From NCBI RefSeq assembly GCF_005239225.2, contig NC_133301.1, positions 10,106,318-10,170,317 of the forward strand: DNA of 64,000 bases, read 5' to 3'. The notes under the pieces were generated by a model. The model ran no database searches. It had not been told where the DNA came from and saw nothing but the letters and a program-made list of their open reading frames with translations. The stretch comes from Populus alba (Eukaryota; Streptophyta; Magnoliopsida; Malpighiales; Salicaceae). Position 1 is the first letter of the stretch; each line of letters begins with the position of its first letter. A program made the position numbers and the translations under genes. Positions 26,223 through 40,300 of the stretch are shown here, one piece after another.

Positions 26223-27611
26223 CATGAGTTTCCTCTTTAAACTTTCCTCTTAATTATTTACCACTTCTAATTAGTTATATCCATGCATAAAATACTATAT
26301 ATCTCCAAGAAGATCAAACTCAATAAATTTGGCTTCATGAGAATGGGCAAAAAATGAGTATATTATTTTTTATTTCCTTTTTTGTCATATTTGACAAATT
26401 CATTCTATTATAATATAATTATAACTATTACCTTGCTTGACTTGACAGGTTGGCCTGATAATTTATTAACTCAAAGTCTAGTCTAAACTGAGTTTTATTT
26501 TAAATCAATTTAAAAATTGATTTGATATTAATTGGGTGAACTCCAAAGTTTTTTTTAATTTTTTTTTAACATATGCCATTTTATTTTAATAAATAAAACA
26601 TCATTTTAGGGTAGACTTAACAAACCTAAAACTTAAAATGGGTTTCATTTCAAACTGATTTGAAGATTGATTCAATTAAACATGTTGATGTAGCCAAACC
26701 TAGGTGAGACCGAGCTCAGTAAAATTTAATAATTTGTTTATTTTTTTTTTCTAAAACAATGTTATATCATTGAAAAAAGGTTGAAAAAACATAGTTAAGT
26801 TCTTGATTAGACTTTACCTAGCAAATTTAGGTTTTATGGATTGTTTATATATATATATCTTAAATGTTCTAATTCAATCGAAATGAGGTTCTAGTTGAGT
26901 ATTATATATTTGTTTACTTCCCATGTTATGATGTAGATACATTTTTTGAAGGTAAAAAAAGAAGATCCAAGTCGTGGGGAACTCTTTGACATTATTATTG
27001 AACCAAATCTAGTGAGTCAAACCTAAGAACTCTTGATTCAACTTCTTACTAAGTCTGGGTTTCAAATTAAATTGTGAGTTAGATGTCATGATGTGATCTC
27101 GTCAATCTAAGGGGTCCAAAGAAAAAAATCAAAGGAAAAGATGACAAAAAAAAACATGCGGGTTCAAAAGCAACTTGAAAGATCAGCAAAAAGCGGTTCG
27201 ACTTTCAAAAGAAATTGAAGTTGGCGCGCGCGCGTGTATTTAGAGGATTATGTATTGGATTAATTCAGGTTAACTCGAGCCAACTCAATAAATATGTGAT
27301 TTGAGTTGTGGATTCCAATTAGTTCAATAATTTTTTTTTTATTTTAATTGTATGACAAAAAATAAAAACCAATTCAGAATCAATCAATTATTAAAAAATG
27401 CAATTGTAAAAGAAAAACAATAAGAAAATTCATCAAAAACCCAATGTTAAAGGTTTTTTTATTATTATTATTATTATTTTAAAAAAGCCAAATGAGTTTA
27501 GGTGTACAAGCATAAGAGGCAATTGAGTCAGTGCCTTAAAAAAAACCTAGGCTTATGCTCTTGAGCCATATTTTTGTTTTTTATAAAAAACAGACAATAT
27601 ATTGTCCACAC

Positions 27612-27644
<33 letters not shown>

Positions 27645-29860
27645 AAAAACATGAGATGTGTTTACTGGCTAGGATAGCCGATGCATAGCCTGTTATTGCC
27701 TATTTTAGAATCTAGCAACTACTATGTTTGTAAAAAAATCACAGGCTAGGGTTTCTTACGGGTTGAATTTTTTTTTTTATAACATATTTTCATCTAAATA
27801 ATCTAATAAACACAATAAAAGCCTTTATAAATCACATGATAACCTAAAAAACCCCAAAATCACCTAAGAAAATCAAATTTAGCCGAACTAAAAAAAATTA
27901 AAACATAATTCGATCTCATTTTTCATGCATGGCTACAGGGAAAACCCACCACCATCAAACTCCCTTCATTGAATTGAACTCATTGACACCAAGTTTGAAT
28001 ATTTTTGTTGTTGGAATCGCAACAATAAACTATTCTCTCTCTCTTTCTCTCTTTCATTATTTTTTTGGTAATTTTCTCTCTCCTCTCTCTAACTTAGGGA
28101 TTGAAAATGAATAAAATAAACTTTTAAATCAAAATAAAAATTATCATGAATTTGGGGTGAGCCATGCATTTTCTTTGTATTTTGCATTGTAGTTCTCTAT
28201 CATTTTCTATTATTATTTTAGAACCTCATTTCATATAATTAGATTGAAAAAAAAAAACAATTGATCTGTAAAAGGATGCATTAAAAAAATTGATATTAAA
28301 AAAAAAAGGACATGTGGTTCACTATTTATATGAATGGTGATCACCTCTAAGTATTTTGTTTTTTAGTTTTTGTTAATTAATATACTGAATTAGTGACCTA
28401 AAAAATCTAAGTAAAAAACTCTGATTTTGGTTAGGTGGGTTTGCCTCACAAAGAAACCTGATTCCAAATAGATCCTTTATTCTTTTTAATAAAGTGCATC
28501 CGTCAATTCCACACACATACTAGCTATTTGAATTGTGCCAACGCTGTTGGTCATAATTTTTTTCTAAAAAATCTTGGATATGTAGATTATTATTTTTTTA
28601 AAATTCAAAGTTTAAATAAAAAAACCTATGCAAATATATAATCAAATAAATTAATAATTATTTATGTAAGTAAAAAAAAAGTCGTTAACAATAACTAAAA
28701 AAAAATTAAAAAAATTAAGAAATAGATATAGGTCAATATATTTAATATTGTAATATGAATCATTTACATGGTTCTGTTTCATGAATTTATTGATGAAAAT
28801 CAATTCATAACAGAAATTAACACACGTAAAATTTATTGAATAAAATAAAAGGAAAACATTTTATGTAAGGCTGTAAATATTAACTTTTTTTATAAAAAAT
28901 AATTGTTTTTATTTTTAAAAATAAGTTTAATCTATGTAAAATATAAAAAATATAGATGAACCACACTAACCTTATAAAAAAATTAAACACACTTTATATA
29001 ATTAAAAAATAATAATTATTTTAAAAAAGCTAAAAAAAAGTCATAGAGAAAAAGTGCTAATTAAAACACAAATACAAAAATTATTTTGAAGAGTTCATGC
29101 TTTATGGGCCCACTAAAAAAAGCCTTGTGTGCTAGCTTTTTTATTTTTTTTATCCTTTTGTTTTCCAAAGTGAATGGGGCAAATGGTGATTGTCAAAATT
29201 AAAAACAAAAAGCGTCATTTGTTAATTCTAGAATCCAATCATTGGTGTGATCAAGAAAACAAGGTTATTTTTTTCATTTAAAAATCCATTTTGATTCAAA
29301 ACACATGGAAAACATTTTAGAAACTTTGTTAAACCAATCCATGACCTCTAAAAATGCAAAAAACCACCCCAAAACCCAAAACTAAAAGACTTCCCGAGCT
29401 TAGAAGTTTTTATATAGGTGTTTTCAAGGTAAAAAAACGCATAATCTTAATCCCCCTTTATATATAACATTTTGACATAAAAATAGACTGTTTTGGTAGC
29501 TTAAATTTTTCCCAACGATAATTTTCTTTCTCTAAGCCGAAATACAACAATTTCTTCTCTCTGCTTCACCCATATATATAAAAATAAAGTTTGGTATCAA
29601 AATATATGTTTTTAAAATTACAGGGACCAATAACCTAATATATATAAAAATAAGAGATGAAAGTGAAATTTTGAAACAAATTTCAAAGCCACCATTGATG
29701 TTATCTATGTTTTTCACTTTAGTTCTTTCTCTTTCAATTCAACCCTCACCTCCTAAAAACCATGCAATTGGTCTTTAATTTGGGCTTATCAGGACTCAAT
29801 TGCGCAAAAAAAAAAAAAATACTATAAAATGAACCACGAGCTGCAGAATCCATTGCCAAT
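26223..29860. other. AT-rich gene-free DNA with a TTA microsatellite
   Basis: No gene was recognised. Features are a (TTA)n tract at 27613-27642, a GCGCGCGCG run near 27224, and patches of dispersed repeat with AGTTAACTCGAGCCAACTC-like sequence near 27265. Confidence 0.5.
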
Positions 29861-29869
29861 TGTCCTTCC

Positions 29870-30050
29870 CCGTGAGGAAACCAAATCCTTATCTCGGATA
29901 GAAGTTAAATAAATCCCGAATAGGGGAATTGTTACATGGGCTCGTCTATTCAGGGATATGAGACTCATAGATGTAGCTGGAAGGTGGGATTTGAACAATG
30001 ACCTCGCAAGTTTTTTTTATCAAATCTCAGCCAACGAACCATTCTTGTAT
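29870..30050 (-). mobile_element. tRNA-derived SINE candidate
   Basis: On the minus strand, a GGTTCGTTGGCTGAG A-box-like block (about 30040-30026) is followed by TTGTTCAAATCCCACC, a B-box-like block (29997-29982). The body continues to about 29870. This matches the layout of a tRNA-derived SINE. The end points are not fixed. Confidence 0.45.
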
Positions 30051-30202
30051 GTTTTAATGAAACAAGCCAGAGTTGAATTATTGCGTGATAAATTGTTTAA
30101 GCCATATAATTTCTAATCCAACATACTGTAATTTCCATTCAAGTCAAAAGTTAATGTCTGAAGCATCAAAAACTAGCGGTTTGAACATTTAAAACACACA
30201 CA

Positions 30203-30313
30203 CATAACTCTCGGGATAATCACAACAGAGTACAAGTTTAAGTATAACACAGTAAGCATCAAGTATCCTGGTTTGTAGGGAGCACGACATTGATATCCTT
30301 GATATCCTTAACA
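30203..30313 (-). repeat. Truncated 3' LTR of the copia element
   Basis: About 108 bp match the 5' LTR with three mismatches counted by eye. The match begins at TGTTAAGGATATCAAGG (30313) after the purine-rich GAGGGAAGG. Beyond about 30203 the sequence no longer matches, so the outer half of the LTR is lost or replaced. Confidence 0.85.
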
Positions 30314-31478
30314 CCTTCCCTCAAATTAGTGGGCAGGGAACAAACCAATAATTTGTCACGCAAGATACAAAACCGATCAGCAGTATGGCCCTTAGTGAAG
30401 ATATCTGCAACTTGCTTGCGGGTGTTAATGTAATGAACAACCATATCTTTGTTAACAACCTTCTTTCGAATAAAGTGATAATCAATTTTAATATGCTTGG
30501 TCCGTGCATGAAAGATAGGATTAGAAGCCAAAGACATAGCACTAAGATTATCACACCAAAGTGTAGGTGGTGAAGGTAAATAAATATGCAATTCTCGCAA
30601 AAGCATACGGATCTAATATACTTCAGCTGTTGTTAAGGCCAAACTTCGATACTCTACTTCAGTACTGGATCTAGAGACAACATGTTGTTTCTTAGAGGAC
30701 CAAGAAACTAAACACTGACCAAAATAGATGCCATAGCCACTGGAAGAACGTCTGTCATCAGGATTACCCGCCCAATCTGCATCACAGAAGGCATGTAAGG
30801 CAATAGTATTGGGTTTATAATGGAGACCAAAATCAGGAGTATGCTTTAAGTAACGAAGAACTCGCTTTGCCGAAGTCCAATGAGTACTGGTAGGTGCTTG
30901 TATATGCTGACATAGCTGATTGACAGAATAGGCAATATCAGGACGTGTAATTGTAACATACTGTAGGGCTCCAATAATATAACGGTATTCAGAGAGATCA
31001 ACTAAGAGTTCACCATCAAATTCTGACATCTTTGAACTAAAGAGCAGGGAGCCTTGTAAGATCGAGCACCAACCATATTTGCACGATCAAGTAAATCATC
31101 AATATATTTAGACTGTCGTAGATGCAAGCCTGTCTGATCACGTGCAACTTTTATGCCTAAGAAATAACTCAGGTCACCTAAATCCTTCATCACAAACTCA
31201 CATTGTAATTGTGAGATAATAGAGAAAATCATAGAATCATCATTGCCAGTGATGATGATATCGTCGACATACACTAATATAAAAATATGTAATTTATCTT
31301 TATGAAGAGTGAAGAGTGAGTAATCGACTTGAGAACCAGAGAAGCCAAGATCGCAAAGTGCCTGTGAGAGACGAGTGAACCAGGCTCGTGGTGTCTGTTT
31401 TAGGCCATAAAGAGAGCGATGCAATCGACAAACAAAATGAGAATGTTCAGCACTGATAAACCCCTGCGGCTGCTCCAT
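30259..31478 (-). pseudogene. Copia reverse transcriptase and RNase H, broken
   Basis: The first frame (31478-31002) carries the reverse transcriptase palm with YVDDIIITG near 31280-31255 and FLGIKVARD. A frame change near 31010 leads to the second part (31029-30613), with TRPDIAYSVNQLCQ and the RNase H segments FCDADWAG and SRSSTEVEYRSLA. A stop before 30606 separates the end of RNase H (WCDNLSAMSLASNP and ARTKHIKIDYHFIR). At least two breaks are present, so it is not functional as a single protein. Confidence 0.9.
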
Positions 31479-33179
31479 ATAAACTTCCTCATCAAGGTAT
31501 CCTTGAAGAAAAGCATTGGAGACATCAAGTTGTCGTGTTGTCCATCAAAACTGTACAACCAAGGCTAAAATGAGACGAACAGTTGTCGGTTTAACAACTA
31601 GGCTGAAAGTCTCAAAGTAGTCGACGCCAGACCTTTGATTAAATCCTTTGACGACTAACCGCGCCTTGTAACGATCAATAGAGCCATCAGGTTTCTGTTT
31701 GATCTTGTAAACTCATTTGTTACGGACAATATGGTGAGATAAAGGTCATGGACAGAGTGACCATGTACGATTTTTCAATAATGCTTTGAACTCAGATTCC
31801 ATAGCTGCACGTCATTCTGGTTTAGAGATTACCTGTGTAAAGGTGTTAGGCTCATGAGGGATGGTAACTGTATGGAAGAGGTGAAGTGGATGACATGAGG
31901 AATAATGGGTCACATAGTCAGGGAATTGGCGAGGTCTAGACTATCCTGTTTGGGAGCGAGTAATAATATGGTAGACAGGGGAGTGCTCAACAGAAGACAA
32001 AGGATCAGGCAATTCTAGGAGAGGTGGATGGGGCAGATGATTAGTTGGAACAATTATAGTTTGAGTGGAGGGTGAGATGGATGGCATATATGATTTGAGA
32101 GACTCATGTGGTTGGGGTGAAGGCTGACGGGTAGGTGAAACTAAAACTGGAAGGGGAGAGGAAGACATACCAGTGGATCTGATAGGTGGTGAACATAAAT
32201 AATTAGTAGGAACTAGAATTTGAAAGGGAGAAGAAGACGTACCAGGAGGAATCACGGCACCAACAGGAGAGTGATTTGGGATCTTTATTTTGGCTGGAAC
32301 ATAGTTCTCATCAAATACAACACTGCGAGAGATGTAAACACATTCACTTATGGGATCAAGGCACCTGTAACCCTTTTGACTGGAGCAATAACCAATAAAA
32401 ATGCACGGTATACTACGATATGACAATTTATTTTCAGCATATGGACGTAACAAGGGATAACATCGACATCCAAAGTTTTGTAAAAAAGAGTAATTAGGTG
32501 CATCTTTGTATAGTTTGAAAAAGGGAGTGTCATTATTTAAAACTGGTGTTGGTAACCTATTGATTAAATATATAGTAGTTAAAAATGATTCAACCTAAAA
32601 TTTCTTATTGAGACCAGATTGTGCAAGTAAAGTAAGTCTCATATCAACAATGTGACGATGTTTACATTCGGCAGTACCATTTTGTTGAGAGGTATGTGGA
32701 CATGTTCGTCTATGAAAAATACCATTTTCCATGAGATTCCGAGTAAAAAGTGAGGAAATATATTCTCCACCGTTATCGGTTTGTAAACATTTAATAGGGG
32801 ATGAGAATTGTTTTTCCACAAGTAGTCGAAATTGAACAAAAGAATTGAAGACATCGGATTTGTGTGCAATGGGATACAACCATGTGAAGCGACTGAAATC
32901 ATCAATAAATGTGACATAAAATTTAAAACCACTAGGTGAAATAAGAGGTGCAACCCAAACATCCGAGTGAACTAGATCTAAAGGACCTGATGTCTCACGA
33001 TTTGAACTAGAAAAGGGTTGTTGAATTGACTTGCCAAGTTGACAAGATTCACATATAAAATTATTTTGCACCGAACCAACAAGAGGTAAATGAAAATTAG
33101 ATAAAACATGACGCAAAACAGACTCAGATGGATGACCTAAACGTTGATGCCAAAGAGAGCTAGGTGCCTTAATTCCCAT
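31479..33179 (-). pseudogene. Copia integrase and RT N-terminal region, broken
   Basis: From 33179 down to 32595 one frame holds the GAG-pre-integrase motif WHQRLGHPS, a CESCQLGK zinc part and the integrase core, with acidic residues in HSDVW, TDNGGEY and the GTAE region. Another frame (32453-31941) gives the integrase C-terminal part (GYRCLDPISECVYISRSVVF) and a proline/serine-rich linker. Stops follow in the region upstream of the reverse transcriptase (31940-31479). Confidence 0.85.
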
Positions 33180-33224
33180 AAAGGCAGTTAGTCCTCTGTG
33201 TTTATTGTGTGATAAGTTGGAGAG

Positions 33225-33700
33225 ATTGATAGTTGATCTGCTAAGAACTTGGCTTCAGTCAGGTACGAAGCACAAGTCAAGGATCCTTGTTGGAGATTCT
33301 GTAGTTGACGCTTCAAGTGGGAGATACAGGATTTGGATTGAGATGCAAAACGAGCAGCAAGAGACTGCTATGCCAAAAATAAGGAGTCCAAACCATAGAG
33401 TGAAGCCACCAGTGCTGGAGAAATAAAGGAGATGATCCAACTTAGTAGAAGTTGGTCACAAATCTGCCAACTGGTGTAAGCAGGATTTATGAATTCATTT
33501 TTGGCAGCATTATCATCAACAAACATAGCAGGACAGAGGTTAGAACCATCAATAAAGCCAAGCAAATTGTGACTTTTGAGAATAGGTTTAAACTGGGCAG
33601 TCCATGCAAGATAGTTTGTTTCATCAAGTTTGATAGAAACAAGTTGCGTTGGATTAGGAAAAGCAAAATGGGATGAGGAGGAGAAACCAGACTCAACCAT
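33225..33700 (-). pseudogene. Copia gag N-terminal remnant with deletion junction
   Basis: The frame starting at 33700 has the gag N-terminus (KLDETNYLAWTAQFKPIL), typical of the UBN2 domain. It meets a stop at 33368. Gag sequence continues in another frame (CISHLKRQLQNLQQGS, ending LADQLS) to about 33230. It then passes directly to sequence just upstream of integrase. The C-terminal gag and the protease are absent. Confidence 0.75.
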
Positions 33701-33746
33701 GTTTTTGAAAAGCGGAAACAGGATCTTTAGAGCGTAAGCTAGATTT

Positions 33747-33758
33747 GCTCTGATACCA
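33747..33758 (-). other. Copia primer-binding site
   Basis: TGGTATCAGAGC on the minus strand directly after the 5' LTR is complementary to the 3' end of initiator tRNA-Met, the usual primer of plant copia elements. Confidence 0.9.
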
Positions 33759-33980
33759 TGTAAGACAATATACAGAAAGATGGTTTTGACTTAAGTAGCC
33801 AAACCATGTGTATTATTCTCATTATATAGACATTACAGTTGCAGTGATAAGCATTACAATAACAACAACCATAACTCTCGGGATAATCACAACAAAATAC
33901 AAGTTTAAGTATAACACAGTAAGCATCAAGTATCCTGGTTTGTAGGGAGCACGACAGTGATATCCTTGATATCCTTAACA
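33759..33980 (-). repeat. 5' LTR of the copia element
   Basis: 222 bp, starting TGTTAAGGATATC and ending TGTCTTACA just before the primer-binding site. The TG…CA ends fit an LTR. The first half is repeated at 30203-30313. Confidence 0.9.
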
Positions 33981-34315
33981 ATGAATTCTTCATTATTGTT
34001 TATGTTGTTAAAAATTATTGCATATTCAATAATTCTCTAGAAAATGCTGAAAATATACCAATTAATTAATCCATTATCCAACCCAAAAAACCCCGAAAAT
34101 CCTGATATAATGCACTTAGATCTTAGGGACATCTTCAGTTAGGAAAAATAAAATCTGCTACTCTTCGAGCTATATATACAGTGGCAAGAATAATTCTCAA
34201 ATGGAGGAGTTTATTTGAATCATGCGAAAGAATTTTCAAATAATCAAGTTCTTGGTTGTTGGTTTTGTTTTGGTGAAAACTGTCATTTGTAAATAATATA
34301 TAGCATCCTCCATTT

Positions 34316-37300
34316 CTAGCTAAGACCCCATGCCTGCAAAACAATAAGTAGGTTTAATTGTTACAATAGAAAGCAAAACAGAGCCGGATCTTGCAATATT
34401 ACTGTGTTGTATCTGTGAATTTTACCTGAATCTGGCCAGTTGAAGTGCCAATCACCAAAACATCTTCGTTAGCATTCAGAGCCATGCAAAGAACCTTATC
34501 ATTTGTACCTGTCTGTAGTACTTCAACTCTATTTTGTTCTTTCTTTCTATCCCAAATCTCAACAGTTCCTGCCTTACAGCCCACGTAAATGAGATCTGAG
34601 CTCATGGCCATAGACCATACTTCGAGTATAGAAGGTAGTGAGCCAACCAGACCATAATTGGATGCATTCCGAATCTTTGCCAGCAAAGAAAGTTACATAC
34701 AGTTAGTATAATAGAAATAAAACATTTAATCTGATGATGTGCAAGTGTAGGAGCATGGGAGAAGCCAGAAATTTGGTAAAAGGGGCAAATGTTTTGCTTC
34801 TGTTTGTCTTTTTGAAAGAGAGATACCTTCACTGCTGCTCCATCAAAGGGTGAGCTGGCTGAATAAATCAGTCCATTTTGAACTTGAAGTGCATGGATTG
34901 GATTTGTTTTTCCTAGCAATTTTCTAGATCCATGTTGAATGGTAGCAAGTGTTCCTGTTGTCAAATCAATTTCCTGAAAACCAAGATACCGTTACATTTA
35001 TCACTGAAAAGGAAAGATATCAGAACTGGGGATGTATTAATGGAGATAATAGTCTGCTCAAGTTCTGATACCTGAATACTACTATCTTGGCATCCACAGT
35101 ATAGTTTTCCATGTACTAGAGACAAGCACTTCACATGTTTATTTGGATTCAATAATTTGGACCCCCCATTCCATGAGTGAACCTGAGACAAAGCAGTATA
35201 CTGTTTTTCAGTTTCTTTTTTTTTTTTGACAAGAATCCTGTTTCTAGTTGCACATATATGCCGCTGCCGTGGAGGCAAATAGAGAGAGTATCAAAAAGAG
35301 AAGGCAGGAGATCCTGTCTACCATTTGAATATAGTTAATTATGCAGAAACGAAAACAGCAAGCAATAGAAAATATGGAAGCATTTATATGTTACCTTGAC
35401 ACCAGCTCCTTGTGGAATGAAGCAGCAAATGCCATTGGCTACCACTAAATTATGAACCTGGTCCTTCATATCATGTACTTGTACACAAGTCAAAGATTCG
35501 TTGCCAATAGACCATACCTGTTCGTCACAATTAAGAAACATTCAAGCCTAGAAGTCGAATCAACTTTTGCAAATTTTGCATACAACACCAGACTCCCATT
35601 GAAGTGAGAGCCTTTAATGGCCAAAGGGACATCTGTGATGCTAAGAATTGGAGTGAATAACTGTAACCTGTAGGATAAGCTCTTTGGAGGCGACAAGTAC
35701 AAGAGCAAGAAAGCAAGTTATATATCGCAACTAGTTTTGTCATGCAGATTTTGAAACACCACCTTCTGGCATGTTTATTTGTATGAATATACAGTGGTTG
35801 CTTTTTTCTTTTTTTTTTTCTCTCCATTTATTAATTATTCAAGGGATGAAGATTTTACGAGGTCTTGCTGGTTTCAACTTTCAACAATATCTCTGGTTGA
35901 TGTTCATCTAGAGTAACTGCCATCAACTAATTTTATTCCATTAACCAAAATTAATTTAGGGAGATATAAGAGCATCGTACCCTTGCAGTTCTATCCAGTG
36001 AACCACTGTATAATTTTTCTCCCGGCTGTAAAATTGCCAAGCTAGTGACAGCCTTGGTGTGTTCTCGAATTTCTTGGATGAGATGAAGAATGCTACCTTT
36101 ACCAGTCCAAACCTTCAGAAATAGAAAATAGAATGTCATTAGATTATCATGTCATCTACTATTTGACAAACATCACATTCATCTTCCAAGCACTTGAAAG
36201 AAAATGAAGCTGGTTTGATGAGGTACCTTTATAGTTCCATCTGAATGTCCAGAAAATATCTTGTCATTGTAGAAAGTAATTGAAAGCACTTCTCCATTCT
36301 CACTGCAATCTACTTGAACTAATTCATTATGAGTCCATAATTCCTGTTGTCCAACAAGCACGGATAGTTAGTTCTCTTTATTTATTTTTTGTTCTTTTCA
36401 AGTAGGAGAAGAGAAACAGAAAGCAAAGTATGTACAATTAAGATATTTTCAACTTTCTGGATCGACAAACTTACAGCAATACTAGAGTCATGGCCAGCTG
36501 AGAGAACTTTCAGGATTTCAACTGCCAAGGATGAAGATTTTCTAAGCTCTCTCAGATCTTTCTTAATATCTTTCATGGATGAAGTAAGGTCATGCAGCCC
36601 CTCTGTAATTCAGAATTTCAAGCATGTAAGTTTCTAAAGTTCATCAATACGTACAATTCAGGAGCAATGGATTAAAATAAAACAATGCCGCAAAACAGTT
36701 GTCAAAAGTAAATCAGTGTTTTCCCACTGCATCTGAATTCTACAGTGATTCATTTAACGTCCAATGGAATCATTTTTAAGATATTTATAGTATTTCTCTT
36801 CCATAATTCTATAAGAACTTCTTAGCCTTCTGCAGTCTTCTTTGTAGTGACTTGCAACCAGATAGCAAGCATGTCCCAAACATGCAAAAGAATTCATAAA
36901 ATTATGAGCCCCTTTTTTTAAAGAATCTGCTAAGAGTGTTTGCATTGTTTGAGTGCAGGAACCTAAAATGAGTAAGAATTCAAACTGTCTTGTTCCAGAG
37001 CTTGCTGCATACCAGGGTCCTTGATGAAGCTGTTTAGAGCCAGCAATGAAAGGACTTTGTGTTCAATGTCCTTCGAAGAGGTGAATATTTCAATGAGGAG
37101 CTTGAGAAAGCAAACTCGACCTGCTGCTCGTATCCCCGTGTCTGGAAGAATGCCAAGCACGTGTACAAGCCAAGTTGCTGACACAAAGCATGCTGAACGT
37201 AGCTCTGCACATCGACTCCTCAAGCCTTCTGCTAAAGCTTCAAAGAGGAGACCAAACTCATAGCTTACTAGAGCAAACGCCATTTTTCTTTCCCATTCTT

Positions 37301-40300
37301 CAGCTGCCTTCTCTTCTTCCTATTGATGCAATGGAAGTGGTAAAATGATTTAGACTAAGTGGAGAGCATGGACGATGCGGTGTCTTAAACTGCCGAGGAA
37401 AAGCATGCGCAGCCCTAAATGATAAATGGAAATAAATGAAGAAATGTTGCTCAATAGTTCCATAGAACTGACCAAGTTTTCTTCAATTTCTCCAGAAAGT
37501 TTGCCGAGTTGCTCCATTCGCATAAGATTTTTGTAAATTTTTCCATGTCCAGCTTGTTTCAGAAGAAAAGCTCGGGTTTGGGACTTTCCAGAGACAGTGA
37601 ACCTCCCCTGCAATGACACAATCGTCTCCGCAGCTGCTATTTGAGCAGCAGGAAATTCAGAATTCCTGAGGCTTGAAATGAGGCTCTCTATTGCTTCTTC
37701 ACGGTATATACTCATCTTTCTCGGTTCAGCCTACAGAGCAGCCACCAATATATTTGTCATTAGGTCAAAGAAGCTAGGACAGCATATTCATCACTAAAAA
37801 TGATGGCATCATACCAGAAGATCAAGTTGGAGCAGGAGACCAGCCACTACAGGAGATTGATCTGGAAGAGTAACCTGTAAATAACTTAGGAAGAAGTGCA
37901 TTGAACAAAATTCCCCTTCATCCTTAATGTTGTGAAGAATTTGCTCATTTAATGTCCTCCTATGGAAAAATTAAGATCAAATTGTCCTCTTTACTGCATA
38001 CTTCAAAGATTTATCACATAGATATCATATTCAAATGATTACACATACAAAGGCAAACTTGAGTAAAAATTACCTGTTTAATTTGACTAATTCATAGAGG
38101 AACTGAACAATCTCAAATCTCTCGCCATGACTTGCACTCATGAAGCTGTCCAAAACAGGGGCTAACTCAGCTTTATCCGCAACGGTGTTTCTGCATTTCC
38201 CATCCTCCAGCATGCATTTCAATAAGATCCCAACTGCTGCAGTCCTCTCCGTCTGCTCAGCTTGCAAGCTGTCAATAATACTTTCGATCACTTTTGTTGA
38301 GATAATGGCATTTGCAATTGAAGAAATAATACTATCTTCACTGCTACCAAGGATCTGTCCCAATAAAAGCACTGATGCTGTTTTTGGTTTCAAACACATC
38401 TTAAGCATATCATCCTCTTTATTCTTAATGGCTGTTAGGAGGGATTCGACCATGTCCATCTCAATTAGGCTCATGGTAGGGAGCCTTAATAGATATATCA
38501 AAACAACAGCCTCCAGCAAACCCTTCTTGAAGAGGGCCACAATGCAGTCCACGTCAGAATCAACTCTTGTAAGTGTATGGATTACACCTTTGTCTCTCGA
38601 ACCCAACTCAGACAAGAGAAAAATTGTTGCTTTCAGTACAAGAGGATCGGCAGAATTGAGAAGGACCTCCACAAATCTATTGATAACGGGAGGTTTGGAA
38701 AGCATACTTTGAATATCAAATTCCATGGCTGCCTCCAGCCAAAATCTCTCTATTTGAAGAACAGCCATTTCGGACTCATTCAAAATTTCTGACATACAAA
38801 TATTTGTAATGGCAAGTCTCAGCTCACTGATTGTGCCATCAATGGTGGTCTGGATAATGACACTATTTGGTGAAGTACTTGAAGGAATTTCTTTTGACAT
38901 GAAGCTTGGCCCTGTCTTCTTCTGTTGAGTTTCTGGTGGAATGGAGAGCATACCTGCAGGATTCTGTTCTTTCCAGCTTGCTATAAGCCTTTTGAGGACA
39001 TAGTTTGTTTTAGGTAGCTGGGTGCAATTCAACTTCTGCCGTGTGATTGGGCATGTTGAGTTTCCTCTTTCAAGCCATTCTTGGATCGCCCTCCGTTCAT
39101 AAGTCTGTCCTGTCTCAAGAGTCACAGGATCATCAAATATATGACTTGTTATCGGACAGACGAAGTCCTTGGGAGGGGTATGTTTTCCTCCGCCAGGTGA
39201 GTTATCTGTATCGGCCATTGAATGTTCTGAAGAAGTACTGGTGACAGAGAGAGTCCAAATGTGATAAAACTGAAGCAAAGACTACAATGATGAGTGGTTT
39301 TCCATACAAAACATACCTACTGAAATCTGCAACGGTAGCCTGCTTTTGTTTTTGGGTTTCGCTTTGTGTAGGCTCAAACAATGCCATTTTTCTGTTGTTT
39401 TCCTACAAGACATGACACACAAGATTTAAAACTGAAACAACGGCAAAGGTTAGTGAATCCAGAGTTGAGAATCTATCCCCTTGTTGTTATCGATTACCTC
39501 AATTTCAGCTTCGGATTCCGAACAAGAAGAAGAAGATGCACCAGAAGAGGCCATATTGTCTTCTAAAGACAACTCAGGCTCAGAATCAGAATTTAACGAT
39601 GTGGGAAATGCCGTCGATCTTCTACAGCTGATGCTTTTTATGGTCTCTGGAGAGACCCTTTGAGGATAGGATGGTGAAGAATACCTGGATTTGCTAGCCC
39701 CGCTAAAACTAAGGAAATCAACAGATCTGTCTCCTTCAGTCCACATTGGCTGCAAAAAGAGGAGAAAAAAAAAGACTGATAAAATCAGAAAATGAATCTA
39801 AACTTGGAATTGTCAAGACCTCAACTAAAGTTTGACTTTGTAAAAAGTGCTGCTAAAACATCCAATCATGAAGTAATTGCCAATTAATAGCGAGTGAAAA
39901 AGATAAACTTTTTGGGACAGGAAAACCAGTGGGTTATGACAGCAGACCATTTTCTGCAGATTGGAGCCTGGATAATTCAAATAATCCAGAAAATAACGAC
40001 CATACTGTATTCACAAAGAATTTACATACAGGAGGCTTACCTAAAGTTGGAATTTCACATGTGAGAACTTAAACAATTCACTTCCTCTTCACGCTATCAT
40101 ATATTGATAATGTTTTATGCCTTAATCACAACCATTTATTTTTGAGCTAAAATTCAACATGTGGTCCAGGAATCAAATACTCCAAAAAGGGTTAGGCATA
40201 CCAGCTCATACAATCAATTTTATATTATTAGAACTCAATAATTTCCCCCCATTTCTCTCATCTTAAAGTTTGACGCATTCGGACACCATGTTATAAGCTG

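Larger units (their letters stand above)
30203..33980 (-). mobile_element. Defective Ty1-copia LTR retrotransposon
   Basis: On the minus strand the order is 5' LTR, primer-binding site, gag, integrase, reverse transcriptase, RNase H, polypurine tract and 3' LTR, which is the copia order. The body is about 3.8 kb, shorter than a typical copia element. The region from late gag to the start of integrase is deleted, so the zinc knuckle and the protease are missing. Many stops and frame changes break the polyprotein, and the 3' LTR is cut short. It lies 336 bp downstream of the LIN stop codon in the same orientation. It cannot make a full set of its own proteins. Confidence 0.93.

Noticed and set aside
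38140..38712. Plus-strand open frame of 190 aa
   Set aside because: It is antisense to LIN exon 4, whose protein has clear U-box and helical-repeat content.
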